From Bradyrhizobium sp. SK17 (lineage in GTDB: Bacteria; Pseudomonadota; Alphaproteobacteria; Rhizobiales; Xanthobacteraceae): a DNA stretch of 64,000 nucleotides. The number at the start of each line of letters is the position of its first letter. Position 1 is the first letter of the stretch. The stretch is from assembly GCF_002831585.1 (NCBI RefSeq), contig NZ_CP025113.1, positions 3,487,001-3,551,000 of the forward strand, given 5' to 3'. A program made the position numbers and the translations under genes. Under the pieces are notes generated by a model that saw nothing but the letters and a program-made list of their open reading frames with translations, made no database searches and was not told where the DNA came from. Shown here one piece after another: positions 1-9,313 of the stretch.

Positions 1-168
1 AAAAATTCCCTCGCTGTCGAAGCCGTCGAGCGTGTAGGCGTCGGTATGGCAGATGCCGGTTGCCTTGATCTCGACCAGGACCTCGCCCGCCTTGGGGCCA
101 TCCAGGTCCAGCTCGACGATCTCAAGCGGCTTCTTTGCTTGGAACGCGACTGCGGCGCGTGTCTTCAT
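1..168 (-). CDS. frmA: S-(hydroxymethyl)glutathione dehydrogenase / class III alcohol dehydrogenase, N-terminal part
   Basis: The minus strand from the ATG at 166-168 reads 56 codons without a stop to the window edge. The protein begins [20 protein letters not shown] and contains the [12 protein letters not shown] segment, with the first catalytic zinc Cys, typical of class III alcohol dehydrogenases. A good AGGAG ribosome site lies at 176-180. The enzyme oxidises the glutathione adduct of formaldehyde with NAD in the cytoplasm. Its position beside a methanol dehydrogenase cluster fits removal of the formaldehyde made in the periplasm. Only the N-terminal 56 residues are visible, so the remaining zinc ligands cannot be checked. 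A related zinc ADH is possible, but the [10 protein letters not shown] stretch is characteristic. Confidence 0.88.
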   Translation of the reverse strand, partial: MKTRAAVAFQAKKPLEIVELDLDGPKAGEVLVEIKATGICHTDAYTLDGFDSEGIF

Positions 169-615
169 TCGGTACTCCTGTTGCGTTCTTCAGCACCGCA
201 AAGTGCGCTCAATCCCCGCATTAGCCTTGTTTTCGTGCGTTCGACGGCTTCGGCTCGTGCTATCGCGGTTGTTCGTTGCTTGCAGTGCATCATTGGCGCA
301 AGCTGACATTCCTGGGTGTTATTGGCGTACTACGTTCGGAGGCGCGAAACTTGTCCAAGAGCGAAAGCGATTTGCGCCGAAGCGAAACGCAATCGGTTTT
401 TTGGCCTTGATCTACTCGCCGGTCGCGTGCGCGTGCCGCGTTTGTCATTGCAGGTTGAGGTTCCCCTTGACTGCGCTGAAGCGCGGTCCGAGGATTATCG
501 GGGAACGACAGCGAACGTGCTGTCCGAGATCCGAGGGTCGCCTTGAGTCGAGATACAGATCGCATCGCGCTCGCGGCAAAGGTTAAGTTGTTCGTATCGA
601 ATCGGTGGATGTAAG
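169..615. other. divergent intergenic region, frmA / araC
   Basis: These 447 bases separate the leftward formaldehyde dehydrogenase from the rightward AraC gene and should hold both promoters. Overlapping open frames exist here on both strands, but they have Arg/Ser/Cys-rich compositions typical of shadow frames and no recognisable domain. I see no clear sigma-70 pair, repeat or RNA gene. Confidence 0.6.
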
Positions 616-1554
616 ATGTTCGACATGGTCAGCTCGCGCAGCACCTCCGGATTTTCGCCGAAGAAGCAGATCCAAGCTTGGTCGGATACGCTGACGGATC
701 TCTGCGGTCACTTCGATATCGATCCGATGGAGGCATCGTCGTTCGAAGGTCGAATCAACTACGCAACGATCGCCAAGCTGAAGCTCTGCCAGATCGAGGC
801 AAGCCAGCATCGGCTGGCGCACACCGCTGCGCAGGCAAAGCCGGGCGACCACCCGTACGTCAAAATTCTATTTCAGACTTACGGAGTCTCGCACTTCGAA
901 CAGAGCGGCCGTCGAATCGAATTGATGCCGGGTGACTGCCTTGCCTACGATGTTTCCTGCCCGCACACGATCATCAGCCCGACGCTGACGCGGCACGAGG
1001 TTGTCATCGTGCCAAAGGATGTGCTCAAGGAACGCGGTTTTCGCCTGGCCAAGATGGCGGCATGCAAGCTCTCTGCGCGTACCGGCGCCGGCCGGATTGC
1101 GCATAGCTTTGTTCATGCGGCCTTCGACGAGGCCGCCAAGCTGTCGCCGAACAACGCGATCTGGGTGGCGGATTCCTTGATTGATCTGTTGTTGTTGCCG
1201 CTTCGAGAATCCGACGCGATGTTCGATTGCGGCGGCCCCGAAGCGATGTATGTCCGGGCCCAGTTGTTCATTCGCGAGAATCTGCGTGACCCGCAGCTTT
1301 CCATCGACAAGATCTCGGCGGCGCTGGGCTGCACCAAGCGCTACTTGCACATGCTTTTCAGCGACAGGGGAATGACTGTCAGCGACTATATCCGGCATGC
1401 CCGTTTGCAGAACTGCCGGCAGGAGTTGGAAACCCAGGCCGGGAAATCCATCACGGACGTTGCGTTCGCGTGGGGATTCTCGAGTTCATCGCACTTCAGT
1501 CGTGTGTTCCGGGAGTACTTTGGAATCGTTCCGTCCTCGATTCACAAATCGTAG
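616..1554 (+). CDS. AraC-family transcriptional regulator with AraC_binding_2-type sensor domain
   Basis: This is a 312-residue regulator. Residues about 30-200 form a cupin-like sensor domain of the FeaR/NphR type, with the segment GDCLAYDVSCPHT near its middle. Residues about 210-310 form the two-helix-turn-helix AraC/XylS DNA-binding domain, ending with a classic signature (ITDVAFAWGFSSSSHFSRVFREYFG). The ATG at 616 follows GGTGGA. It lies between the formaldehyde dehydrogenase and pqqA/mxa genes and so is a candidate activator of alcohol oxidation. No mxaB or mxbDM-type two-component regulator is present in the window. The inducer is unknown and the link to mxa is inferred from position only. 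Confidence 0.85.
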   Translation: MFDMVSSRSTSGFSPKKQIQAWSDTLTDLCGHFDIDPMEASSFEGRINYATIAKLKLCQIEASQHRLAHTAAQAKPGDHPYVKILFQTYGVSHFEQSGRRIELMPGDCLAYDVSCPHTIISPTLTRHEVVIVPKDVLKERGFRLAKMAACKLSARTGAGRIAHSFVHAAFDEAAKLSPNNAIWVADSLIDLLLLPLRESDAMFDCGGPEAMYVRAQLFIRENLRDPQLSIDKISAALGCTKRYLHMLFSDRGMTVSDYIRHARLQNCRQELETQAGKSITDVAFAWGFSSSSHFSRVFREYFGIVPSSIHKS

Positions 1555-1729
1555 TCTGCCGAATCCGGGGCGCGAGGCGCGCTTTGCAAGCGTGCATTTC
1601 GGCCCGACACAAGGTCGGTGTCGGCTCAGATCCGGTACCTTGCAATTTGCGGCAGCAGCGCTTGTGGCAAGGCCGTCTGCCGCGGCCCGACGCAACAACC
1701 GGTTGGTCGAGCCGGGCAGGTCGTCGCAG

Positions 1730-1810
1730 TTACTTGCCTGCCGCGCAGGCGTACATGTTGATCTCCATGCCCACCGGCACTTCGACAATCTTAGGAGTCT
1801 TCCAGGCCAT
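1730..1810 (-). CDS. pqqA: PQQ precursor peptide PqqA
   Basis: A 26-codon minus-strand gene encodes MAWKTPKIVEVPVGMEINMY followed by ACAAGK. It has the conserved Glu-x-x-x-Tyr pair (Glu16, Tyr20) that PqqE/PqqD cross-link to build pyrroloquinoline quinone, the cofactor of methanol dehydrogenase. A GGAGAA ribosome site lies 5 bases upstream (1815-1820). It is shorter than normal ORF cut-offs and is easily missed. No pqqB, C, D or E follows: the next gene leftwards is araC on the opposite strand. This is therefore a solitary precursor gene placed beside the enzyme that needs the cofactor, and the rest of the pathway must be encoded elsewhere. Confidence 0.93.
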   Translation of the reverse strand: MAWKTPKIVEVPVGMEINMYACAAGK

Positions 1811-2025
1811 TGTGTTCTCCCAACTGGGTTGACGCGAATGCCGCGCCGGCGCCGAACGTATGAGTCCGCCGGACACGGCGCAAGTCTTCTGCGGTGAACC
1901 GAACGCCGATCAGACGCTGAGATTTCGCTCTCGGACATGTCGATTTCTCTCTGAGATAAGGCGAGCGCGCGGCATGCCGCCGCTATGCTGCGGCAAGCCG
2001 AGTCATCTGGAGGCGTCCCGCGGGC

Positions 2026-2838
2026 CTACCTACTGCTGGCGGCGACGATCGCTTTTAGCAATTTTCCTTCGATCAGCAACGCGGAGCCATAGTGCAGCTC
2101 GATATCGAAGGCGATCCGCCGATTCATGTCGAGCGACGCACTCTGCATGGCGAGCAGATGACCCGCCTCATCGAAGAGCCCGGAGCCGGAGCCGCCAAAG
2201 CCATCGTTGCAGTCGTGCCGGGCCCTGCGGATGGCGTCCTCGGTCGGCAGATCGATCTCGCGGATCATGCAGCTCTCGATGCTGCTGGGGCCGCTTCCAG
2301 GGCCGGTGAAATTCGCATGACCCGCAGGCGACACCATCGTCACCTTCGTATCCTTCAGCCCGCTCGCCAGTTGCGGTGCGCTGGGAATCGGCTGGGGCAG
2401 CACGGTTATGTCGACGGGTTGATGCAGCCGGGCCAATGCCCAATCATCGGTGATGTGAAGCGCGGTGGCATTGGAATCGATGCCAAGCTGAAGGCTGTCT
2501 GGATCGAAATCGTAGTTCTTGCCCGCGATCTGGAAATAGCAGCTGCCGATCGTTCGCGTCATCTTGGCCTGACGATCGAGGAAATTATGTGCATTCATCA
2601 TCACCAGAGTTCGGCTGCCGATCAGCCAGGACGCCGCCGCCTTCTGCGGAACGCCGTCGTCGTCCCGGCAGAACAGAACGCCGGCGCCGGAAAACCGCTG
2701 ATAGTCCGCGCCGGTCATCGGGCGTCGACGATCCTCGAGATAGAGCGCGACATGCTCTACCGGTCGCGGCGTTAGTGATCCGAAGAGAGCGGTCAATGGA
2801 ACGATGATGGCGTGCGCCAGTCGGGACAGCATCGGCAT
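2026..2838 (-). CDS. secreted trypsin-like serine peptidase (hypothetical)
   Basis: This is a 270-residue protein if started at the ATG at 2836-2838. An upstream TTG at 2904 would add 22 Arg-rich residues ahead of what looks like a signal sequence, so the ATG is preferred. The N-terminus (LAHAIIVPLTALFG) looks like a secretion signal. A chymotrypsin-fold triad is plausible: His84 in MNAHNF, Asp132 in DDWALARL and Ser219 in GGSGSGLF. The length fits the trypsin-like peptidase_2 family. It faces away from mxaF and shares an upstream region with it. A role in methanol oxidation is not evident, and the substrate is unknown. Confidence 0.7.
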   Translation of the reverse strand: MPMLSRLAHAIIVPLTALFGSLTPRPVEHVALYLEDRRRPMTGADYQRFSGAGVLFCRDDDGVPQKAAASWLIGSRTLVMMNAHNFLDRQAKMTRTIGSCYFQIAGKNYDFDPDSLQLGIDSNATALHITDDWALARLHQPVDITVLPQPIPSAPQLASGLKDTKVTMVSPAGHANFTGPGSGPSSIESCMIREIDLPTEDAIRRARHDCNDGFGGSGSGLFDEAGHLLAMQSASLDMNRRIAFDIELHYGSALLIEGKLLKAIVAASSR

Positions 2839-3386
2839 GTTCGTTCCACTCGTTGCCCAAATGTGATGGACGACCGGATTTCGCTGACGCCGCTGGCGTG
2901 ACAACGGACTAACGATCGTCGGGAACTATTCCCGCTGCGACGCACATCGTCAACAATCAAACCCGACATCGCGGCGATGAGTCTACCGCACCAAGCTGCA
3001 TCGTTGCGCGCAGCTGACAAAAAATTCGTTGCATTTCACTGTCGCACTAACTTGCTTCGTTCTTGGGCAAGCTTCTGCGTTTCAAACAGCGTACGGCTGA
3101 CGCAGGAAAATAAGAAAGTCGACCGGTCTCGTCGAGGCTCGTCGCGCGTGAATGGGAGGATGCGTTGGGCGCGAGCGGCCGCTTATCGCGTGGTCGGCGC
3201 CTTCGTGACAATGGCGACGTCGCCGATCTCAGCGTGATGCAATCCCGGCAACAACACAGCAATTTGGCTTTCGTACACGCACGAAATGATGAGCGTCGAG
3301 GACTGCGGTGCGAAAGCAAAGGAGCAAGCACGGTAAGTCGAAGAAAACGTCAAGCGCAAACAGGAACACCAGGGAGGTTAAATCAA
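2839..3386. promoter_or_regulatory. divergent upstream region, peptidase / mxaF
   Basis: These 548 bases hold the mxaF promoter and a long probable leader. The mxaF ribosome site AGGGAGG is at 3371-3377. Open frames in this stretch have shadow-like compositions. I could not identify a convincing -35/-10 pair, so the promoter is inferred from position only. Confidence 0.5.
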
Positions 3387-5264
3387 ATGGAAAAACTGCT
3401 ACGCACGGTGTCGCTGTCGGCAATGATCACGACAGCAGCATTTACCTTCATGAGCCCCGTCAAGGCGAACGATGCCTTGGACAAGATGTCGCAGAGCGAC
3501 GACAACTGGGTCATGCCTGGTAAGGATTACCAATCTGACAACTACAGCAAGCTGGATCAGATCACGAAGGACAACGTGAAGACGTTGCGTCCAGCGTGGT
3601 CGTTCTCGACCGGCTTGCTCAATGGCCATGAAGGGGCGCCGCTGGTCGTCAACGGCACGATGTATATCCACACGTCGTTCCCGAACAACACCTTCGCGCT
3701 CAGCCTCGACGATCCGACCAAGATCCTGTGGCAGGACAAGCCCAAGCAGAATCCGGCAGCGCGCTCGGTCGCCTGCTGCGATATCGTCAATCGAGGCCTC
3801 GCCTATTGGCCGGGCGACAGCAAGACGCCGGCCTTGATCCTCAAGACGTTGCTCGACGGCCATGTCGAGGCCTTGAACGCCAAGACCGGCGAACTGGTCT
3901 GGAAGATGGAGAACTCCGACATCCGGGTCGGCTCGACGCTGACGATCGCGCCCTACGTCGTGAAGGACAAGGTCATTGTCGGTTCGTCCGGCGCCGAGCT
4001 TGGCGTCCGTGGCTATCTGACGGCCTATGACGTGCACGACGGCGCACAGATCTGGCGTGCCTACGCGACCGGTCCCGACAAGGACATGCTGATCGGACCG
4101 GACTTCAACATCAAGAATCCGCAGTACGGCCAGAAGGGGCTGGGCTTGTCGACCTGGGAAGGCGATGCCTGGAAGATCGGCGGCGGCACCAACTGGGGCT
4201 GGTATGCCTACGACCCCAAAACGAATTTGATCTATTTCGGCACCGGCAATCCAGCGCCGTGGAACGAGACCATGCGTCCGGGCGACAACAAGTGGACGAT
4301 GACGATCTTCGGCCGCGACGTCGACACGGGCGAAGCCAAGTTCGGCTATCAAAAGACCCCGCACGACGAATGGGATTATGCCGGCGTCAACGTCATGATG
4401 CTGTCCGAGCAGAAGGACAAGGACGGCCACATGCGCAGCTTGCTGACGCATCCCGACCGCAATGGCATCGTCTACACCCTCGACCGGACCAATGGCGATC
4501 TGGTTTCGGCAAACAAGATCGACGACACCGTCAACGAGTTCAAGTCGGTCGATCTGAAGACCGGGTTGCCGGTGCGCGATCCTGAATATGGCACGCGGAT
4601 GGACCATCTGGGCAAGGACATTTGCCCGTCGGCGATGGGCTATCACAACCAAGGTCACGATTCCTACGATCCCAAACGGCAGCTCTTCTTCATGGGCATC
4701 AACCACATCTGCATGGATTGGGAGCCGTTCATGCTGCCGTATCGTGCCGGTCAGTTCTTCGTGGGTGCGACGCTCAACATGTATCCCGGTCCGAAGGGCG
4801 ATCGCCAGAACTACGAAGGCCTCGGTCAGATCAAGGCCTACGATGCCATCACCGGCAACTTCAAATGGGAGAAGATGGAACGCTTCGCCGTTTGGGGTGG
4901 CACGATGGCGACCGCCGGCAATCTCGTGTTTTATGGAACGCTTGATGGCTTCATCAAGGCCCGTGACAGCGACAGCGGCGAACTGCTGTGGAAGTTCAAG
5001 ATCCCCTCCGGCGCGATCGGATATCCGATCACCTACATGCACAACGGCACGCAGTACGTCGCGATCTACTACGGCGTCGGTGGCTGGCCGGCAGTCGGCC
5101 TGGTGTTCGACCTGCAGGATCCGACCGCTGGTCTCGGTGCCGTGGGCGCCTTCAAGAAGCTCGCCAACTACACCCAGATGGGCGGCGGCGTGATGGTGTT
5201 CTCGCTCGGCGGCAAGGGTCCGTACGACGACGTCAATCTCGGCGAGTATCAGTCGACCAAGTAA
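3387..5264 (+). CDS. mxaF: methanol dehydrogenase large subunit, calcium/PQQ type
   Basis: This is a 625-residue periplasmic quinoprotein that oxidises methanol to formaldehyde, with PQQ and Ca2+ in an eight-bladed propeller. The start ATG at 3387 follows AGGGAGG and opens a signal peptide ending near AKA/KAN. The rare adjacent-cysteine disulfide over PQQ is present (Cys130-Cys131 in SVACCD). The catalytic Asp is Asp330 in EWDYAGVN. The residue two further on is Ala332, where lanthanide XoxF enzymes have a second Asp, so this is the MxaF class. Length and C-terminus are normal. It is the first gene of mxaFJGIRSACKLD, and a strong hairpin follows it. An upstream in-frame extension to 3165 is not supported. 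Confidence 0.97.
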   Translation: MEKLLRTVSLSAMITTAAFTFMSPVKANDALDKMSQSDDNWVMPGKDYQSDNYSKLDQITKDNVKTLRPAWSFSTGLLNGHEGAPLVVNGTMYIHTSFPNNTFALSLDDPTKILWQDKPKQNPAARSVACCDIVNRGLAYWPGDSKTPALILKTLLDGHVEALNAKTGELVWKMENSDIRVGSTLTIAPYVVKDKVIVGSSGAELGVRGYLTAYDVHDGAQIWRAYATGPDKDMLIGPDFNIKNPQYGQKGLGLSTWEGDAWKIGGGTNWGWYAYDPKTNLIYFGTGNPAPWNETMRPGDNKWTMTIFGRDVDTGEAKFGYQKTPHDEWDYAGVNVMMLSEQKDKDGHMRSLLTHPDRNGIVYTLDRTNGDLVSANKIDDTVNEFKSVDLKTGLPVRDPEYGTRMDHLGKDICPSAMGYHNQGHDSYDPKRQLFFMGINHICMDWEPFMLPYRAGQFFVGATLNMYPGPKGDRQNYEGLGQIKAYDAITGNFKWEKMERFAVWGGTMATAGNLVFYGTLDGFIKARDSDSGELLWKFKIPSGAIGYPITYMHNGTQYVAIYYGVGGWPAVGLVFDLQDPTAGLGAVGAFKKLANYTQMGGGVMVFSLGGKGPYDDVNLGEYQSTK

Positions 5265-5296
5265 GTCTCTGAGCGCCGGCTTCACCTGGATTGAGA

Positions 5297-5323
5297 CCTC
5301 CGCCGACGTCCGGTCGGCGGAGG
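5297..5323 (+). other. stable mRNA hairpin between mxaF and mxaJ
   Basis: A perfect 11-bp inverted repeat (CCTCCGCCGAC / GTCGGCGGAGG) with a 5-base loop sits 32 bases after the mxaF stop. No T-tract follows, so it is unlikely to be an efficient intrinsic terminator. A 3'-end stabiliser or attenuator that keeps the structural mxaF message more abundant than the downstream accessory genes is more likely. Confidence 0.75.
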
Positions 5324-5385
5324 GGTTCCGGAGAGAGATCTGGACGCGGTCCTCGTCACCTCCGCATCAAGAGACGGTTAGCGCG

Positions 5386-6306
5386 ATGTCACGGCTTGCA
5401 TCCCATTCGTCGGCGTTGGCCTCGGTCGCCGCCACCTTCAGTCTCCTCCTGGCCCTGTCCAACTCAGTCGTGGCCGCTCAGCTGATCGGCCAGCCCGAGG
5501 CAGGCAGCACCGCGGCGCCGGCCAGGGAGCCGCCGACACCAGCGGCCGACGATACCAAGCTGCGGATCTGCGCTTCGGCAAAGCAGTTGCCCTATTCCGC
5601 GCAGGACAACTCGGGTTTTGAGAACAAGATCGCTGCCGTCGTCGCCAAGGCGATGGGTCGTGAGCCGGTCTTTGTGTATGCCGACAAGCCGGCGATCTAT
5701 CTGGTGCGCGACTGGCTCAACAAGAATAAATGCGACGTCGTGATCGGGCTGGATACCGGAGATCAGCGCGTACTGACCACCAAGCCCTATTATCGGACAA
5801 GCTATGTCTTCATCACCAAGAAGGACAAGAACCTGGACATCCGGTCCTGGAACGATCCGAAGATCAAGTCGCTTGGTCACATTGTCGTCGATCTGGGGTC
5901 GCCGAGCGAAGCGATGTTGAAGCAGATCAATCTCTACGCCGATAACATGGCGTATCTGTATTCGCTGGTAGGGTTCCGCTCGCCGCGCAACGAATACGTC
6001 CAGATCCCGCCCGAGCGTATGGTCGCCGAGGTGCACAATGGCGGTGCCGATATGGCCGCGGCCTTCGCGGCCGACGTCGCACGCTACGTCAAATCCGATC
6101 CGACGCTGAAGATGGTTGCGATCAAGGACGATGCGACCCGCAGCGATGGCGAAAAGCTGCCCCAGCAATATGACCAGTCGATGGGTGTCCGTCTCGGCGA
6201 TACCAGGCTTCTGACCCAGCTCGACGTCTCTCTCGCCAAGGCGGCACTCCAGATCGACGCCATTCTCAGGGACGAGGGCATACCGGTCGTTCAGGCATTG
6301 AAGTGA
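5386..6306 (+). CDS. mxaJ: MxaJ, periplasmic substrate-binding-like methanol oxidation protein
   Basis: This is a 306-residue protein with an N-terminal signal peptide (hydrophobic stretch [16 protein letters not shown]). It has an SBP_bac_3-like fold signalled by [21 protein letters not shown] and by [18 protein letters not shown]. In methylotrophs MxaJ is needed for active methanol dehydrogenase and is thought to help assemble or stabilise MxaF. It lies 121 bases after mxaF, behind the hairpin, and 31 bases before mxaG. The ATG at 5386 is the first in-frame start after the hairpin. No anomaly is seen. Confidence 0.94.
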   Translation: MSRLASHSSALASVAATFSLLLALSNSVVAAQLIGQPEAGSTAAPAREPPTPAADDTKLRICASAKQLPYSAQDNSGFENKIAAVVAKAMGREPVFVYADKPAIYLVRDWLNKNKCDVVIGLDTGDQRVLTTKPYYRTSYVFITKKDKNLDIRSWNDPKIKSLGHIVVDLGSPSEAMLKQINLYADNMAYLYSLVGFRSPRNEYVQIPPERMVAEVHNGGADMAAAFAADVARYVKSDPTLKMVAIKDDATRSDGEKLPQQYDQSMGVRLGDTRLLTQLDVSLAKAALQIDAILRDEGIPVVQALK

Positions 6307-6337
6307 CAGCGGACAGAAATGGAGCAGGCGTTCAGGA

Positions 6338-6934
6338 ATGATGATGAGAGCACGGGCGTTGATCGCAATGGTTGCACTGGCAATGGGAGCGTTCAGTTCA
6401 GGTGGATGGGCGTTGGCGGCGGAGCCGGTCCCGACGACGTCGCTCGACCTCCGCAATACCGATACCGGGGACCCGATTGACCTCTCGACCTCGCAGGAGG
6501 AGGGGCGCAGCACACCCGCCGTCAAGAAGTTTCTGCAGACAGGCGTGGACCCCTATATCGAGGACAAGAGCTGCTTGCCGAAGGGCGAAACCCTGTACCT
6601 CGAAGCGTGCTCCGGCTGTCACGGTCAAATCGCCGAAGGCAAGATCGGCCCGGGGCTCAACGACGATTACTGGACCTACCCCAAGAATGTCACCGATCAG
6701 GGCCTGTTTGAGACGATTTTCGGTGGAGCCCGGTCGCAGATGGGGCCGCATAACGACCTGACACTGGACGAAATCCTGAAGACGATGGCCTGGGTACGCC
6801 ATCTCTACAAGGACGACGTCAAGGATGCTGCCTGGCTCACCGCCGAGCAGAAGAAGGCCTTCCAGCCTTACAAGGTTGGCGAGACATTCCCAGAGAATGC
6901 GCCGGGGCTGTGCGCCGGCGAGAAAAAGAAATGA
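6338..6934 (+). CDS. mxaG: cytochrome cL, electron acceptor of methanol dehydrogenase
   Basis: This is a 198-residue periplasmic c-type cytochrome. A signal peptide covers about residues 1-27 (ending WALAAEP). The single haem motif CSGCH has Cys91, Cys94 and His95, within [20 protein letters not shown]. The Met of [11 protein letters not shown] downstream is a candidate axial ligand. It accepts electrons from PQQ of MxaF and passes them to a smaller cytochrome c. It starts at three consecutive ATG codons (6338-6346), so the exact start is uncertain by two residues. It lies between mxaJ and mxaI, the standard order. Confidence 0.95.
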   Translation: MMMRARALIAMVALAMGAFSSGGWALAAEPVPTTSLDLRNTDTGDPIDLSTSQEEGRSTPAVKKFLQTGVDPYIEDKSCLPKGETLYLEACSGCHGQIAEGKIGPGLNDDYWTYPKNVTDQGLFETIFGGARSQMGPHNDLTLDEILKTMAWVRHLYKDDVKDAAWLTAEQKKAFQPYKVGETFPENAPGLCAGEKKK

Positions 6935-7007
6935 AGTAGCGCTTAGTCAACAAGAGGAGCCAAGCCTCGCCAGATCTTGGCCGATACTGCAAAAGGGAGG
7001 AAAGGAA

Positions 7008-7304
7008 GTGAAGACAACGGTAGCAATCGCGACCATTGCTGTCGCCGCCGCGGCCGGTTTCGGCAGCCCAGCGATGGCCTATGACGGGACCAAGTGCAAG
7101 GCGCCTGGCAATTGCTGGGAACCCAAGCCCGGTTTTCCTGAAAAGGTTGCCGGATCGAAGTATGATCCCAAGCACGATCCAGCGGAGCTCGCCAAGCAGG
7201 GCAACTCCGAACGCGAGATGGAGGCACGCAACGCGAAACGCGTCGCTTACTTCAGGAAGACAGGCAAGTTCATCTATGAGGTGGACAAGATCCCGGCGGA
7301 TTGA
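7008..7304 (+). CDS. mxaI: methanol dehydrogenase small subunit
   Basis: This is a 98-residue precursor of the beta subunit that wraps around MxaF. The start is a GTG at 7008, preceded by GGGAGG (6995-7000), which opens a signal peptide ending SPAMA before the mature YDGTKCKAPGNCWEPKPG. The cysteines, the Lys-rich middle (KYDPKHDP) and the C-terminal RVAYFRKTGKFIYEVDKI are typical of MxaI. An in-frame upstream extension starts inside mxaG and is not credible. Presence of mxaI confirms the alpha2beta2 calcium enzyme, because XoxF systems lack it. Confidence 0.95.
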   Translation: MKTTVAIATIAVAAAAGFGSPAMAYDGTKCKAPGNCWEPKPGFPEKVAGSKYDPKHDPAELAKQGNSEREMEARNAKRVAYFRKTGKFIYEVDKIPAD

Positions 7305-7435
7305 GCGCTCCGAAATCGGCCGTGGGCCGGGGCCTCCTACTAGCTGGTGTGTCGTGGTTCGGTGGAAACACTGTTCTCTCGAACCGCGGCCCATCCGTCG
7401 AGATCGAGAACGATGAAAAAAGAAGATCGGTGTAA

Positions 7436-8467
7436 ATGAACGATCCGGCGTCGGTCGCCTTGGCGTTGGAGGCCTTGCGCGGAGCCGCGCGGGAGCTGGA
7501 AGCCAAGGTCGGGCAGGTGGTCATCGGACAGCAGCGCGCTGTTCGGTTGATCACCATTTGCATATTCGCGCGGGGCCACGTGCTGCTAGCGGGTGACGTC
7601 GGCGTCGGCAAGACGACGCTTCTGCGCGCCGTCGGCAGGGCCATTGGCGGCGGATATGAGCGCGTCGAAGGGACCGTCGACATGATGCCGGCCGACCTGC
7701 TCTACCACACCTATATCGCGGATGACGGTCGTCCACGCATCGAGCCGTCGGCGATCCTCGAGAAGGCCGGTGACCTGTCGATCCTGTTCTTCAACGAGAT
7801 CAACCGGGCGCGCCCCCAGGTTCATTCGCTGTTGCTGAGGCTGATGGCAGAGCGCTCGGTTGCCGCGTTCAAGCGCACCTATGATTTTCCGCATCTGCAG
7901 GTCTATGCCGATCGCAACCGGGTCGAGAAGGAGGAAACATTCGAGTTGCCGGCTGCCGCGCGTGACCGATTCTTCATGGAGATACCCGTCGAGGCCCCGG
8001 CCGATCCGGAAACCCGGCGTCGACTGATCTTCGATCCGCGCTATCGCGATGTCGATCTGCTGCTGCAGACGATCAACGAACCGGCCTTGGATCATCGCGT
8101 GCTGTCCGCGTCGGCGGGAATCATCCAGGAAAGCGTTCATGCGAGCGAGGCCGTGCAGAACTACGTGCTGCGGCTCTGGGATGCGATCGTCCACCCGGCC
8201 ACAGCCGGCATCACGCTCGCTTCGATCGACATGATCCGATTGGTGCAGGGCGGCGGCAGTCCGCGCGGTCTCGCCTTCCTGGTCCGAGCCGCGCGCGTCC
8301 GCGCCTGGCTCGAGGGACGCGATATGCTGGTGCCGGAGGATGTCCGGGATGTGTTCGTCGAGACGGTCGCGCACCGTATTTTCCTCGATCCCGTTTATGA
8401 GCTGCGCCGCGAGCAGATTGTCGGTGATCTCTGCGCCGCCGTGCTGGCCAGCGTTGCTGCGCCATGA
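7436..8467 (+). CDS. mxaR: MoxR-type AAA+ ATPase
   Basis: This is a 343-residue MoxR-family AAA+ ATPase. Walker A is GDVGVGKTT (about residues 53-61) and Walker B LFFNEINRA (about 117-125), followed by a sensor region (PAAARDRFFMEI). The family acts with VWA and DUF58 proteins in chaperone-like metalloenzyme maturation. In methylotrophs this set is required for Ca2+ insertion into MxaF. It lies 131 bases after mxaI, the longest gap in the operon besides mxaF-mxaJ, so a secondary promoter here is possible. Its last 4 bases overlap mxaS (ATGA). Confidence 0.93.
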   Translation: MNDPASVALALEALRGAARELEAKVGQVVIGQQRAVRLITICIFARGHVLLAGDVGVGKTTLLRAVGRAIGGGYERVEGTVDMMPADLLYHTYIADDGRPRIEPSAILEKAGDLSILFFNEINRARPQVHSLLLRLMAERSVAAFKRTYDFPHLQVYADRNRVEKEETFELPAAARDRFFMEIPVEAPADPETRRRLIFDPRYRDVDLLLQTINEPALDHRVLSASAGIIQESVHASEAVQNYVLRLWDAIVHPATAGITLASIDMIRLVQGGGSPRGLAFLVRAARVRAWLEGRDMLVPEDVRDVFVETVAHRIFLDPVYELRREQIVGDLCAAVLASVAAP

Positions 8468-9312
8468 CCGACGGACCCGACATCCACTATCGGCCGCGTG
8501 GTCGCATTTCCGGGCTGCGTGCCGGTGCGCATCCGAGCCGGCAGGTTGGATCGCTCGGCAATTTCCGTGACCAGATTCCTTTCATGGCTCATCCGGATGC
8601 TCGCCGCATCGATGTCCGGGCAACGATCCGCGACCCGTTCGAGAATACGATCGTGCGGCGATATCAGCAACGTGCGTCGATCGATCTTTATGCGATCGTC
8701 GATCTGACCGCCTCGCTCGGTTACCAGGGACATGCCCGCAAGATGGATCTCGTGACGACGCTGTGCGCGTCGCTCGCGCGCTCGGCGACGCAAAGCGGCG
8801 ACCGGTTCGGGCTGATCGGTTGTGATGAGGGCGTGCGCTCGGAGTGCTTCATCCCAGCGAAGCGACGGCGTGGTGTTGCCGACGACGTCGCCGACCGGCT
8901 GGCCAGGGCGTCCTGCCGCGGCGCCAGTGCCGAGGGGCTGCGTCAGGCGGCCGACTATCTCGTCGGCGCGCGCAAGATGGTCTTTGTTATCTCCGATTTC
9001 CTGCTGCCGCTACCGTTCCTGCGTCAAATGTTCGAATCGATCGCGCAGCATGACGTCATCTCGGTTCTCGTCGGCGACTCCACTGAGGATATCGCGCTGC
9101 CGGATTGGGGACTGATGGAGTTCTCGGACCTGGAGACGGGGGCCCGGCGCATCGCCTTCATGCGCCCGAAGCTCAAACGCGAATGGATCGCGCGCGAACA
9201 GGCGCGGCACGCGGCGGTCGCGCGCCTCGCCGCCGAGTTCGGTCGCGCACCGGTGATGATCGCCGATCATCTCGATATCGACCGGTTTTCACGCAGCCTG
9301 ATGGAGGCATGA
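8464..9312 (+). CDS. mxaS: MxaS, DUF58 protein of the MxaRSACKL maturation set
   Basis: This is a 282-residue cytoplasmic protein of the DUF58/YeaD2 type. The DUF58 core is visible around residues 45-100 (RRIDVRATIRDPFENTIVRRY) and a Rossmann-like VWA-related half follows (YLVGARKMVFVISDFLLPLP). The start ATG overlaps the mxaR stop and the gene ends 1 base before mxaA. It is assigned with MxaRACKL to calcium insertion into methanol dehydrogenase on the basis of known mutants in this gene family and the conserved order. The biochemical role is not established. Confidence 0.88.
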   Translation: MTDGPDIHYRPRGRISGLRAGAHPSRQVGSLGNFRDQIPFMAHPDARRIDVRATIRDPFENTIVRRYQQRASIDLYAIVDLTASLGYQGHARKMDLVTTLCASLARSATQSGDRFGLIGCDEGVRSECFIPAKRRRGVADDVADRLARASCRGASAEGLRQAADYLVGARKMVFVISDFLLPLPFLRQMFESIAQHDVISVLVGDSTEDIALPDWGLMEFSDLETGARRIAFMRPKLKREWIAREQARHAAVARLAAEFGRAPVMIADHLDIDRFSRSLMEA

Positions 9313-9313
9313 C

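Noticed and set aside
53..586. 177-codon plus-strand frame at the left edge
   Set aside because: It overlaps the minus-strand formaldehyde dehydrogenase and its promoter; composition is Arg/Cys/Ser-rich without a domain.
3387..5264. XoxF-type lanthanide methanol dehydrogenase
   Set aside because: The diagnostic second Asp is Ala332, and mxaI plus the mxaRSACKLD set are present.
3399..5285. 628-codon minus-strand open frame opposite mxaF
   Set aside because: It mirrors the codon structure of mxaF in GC-rich DNA, has a His/Val/Asp-rich composition with no domain, and lies fully antisense to an unambiguous gene.
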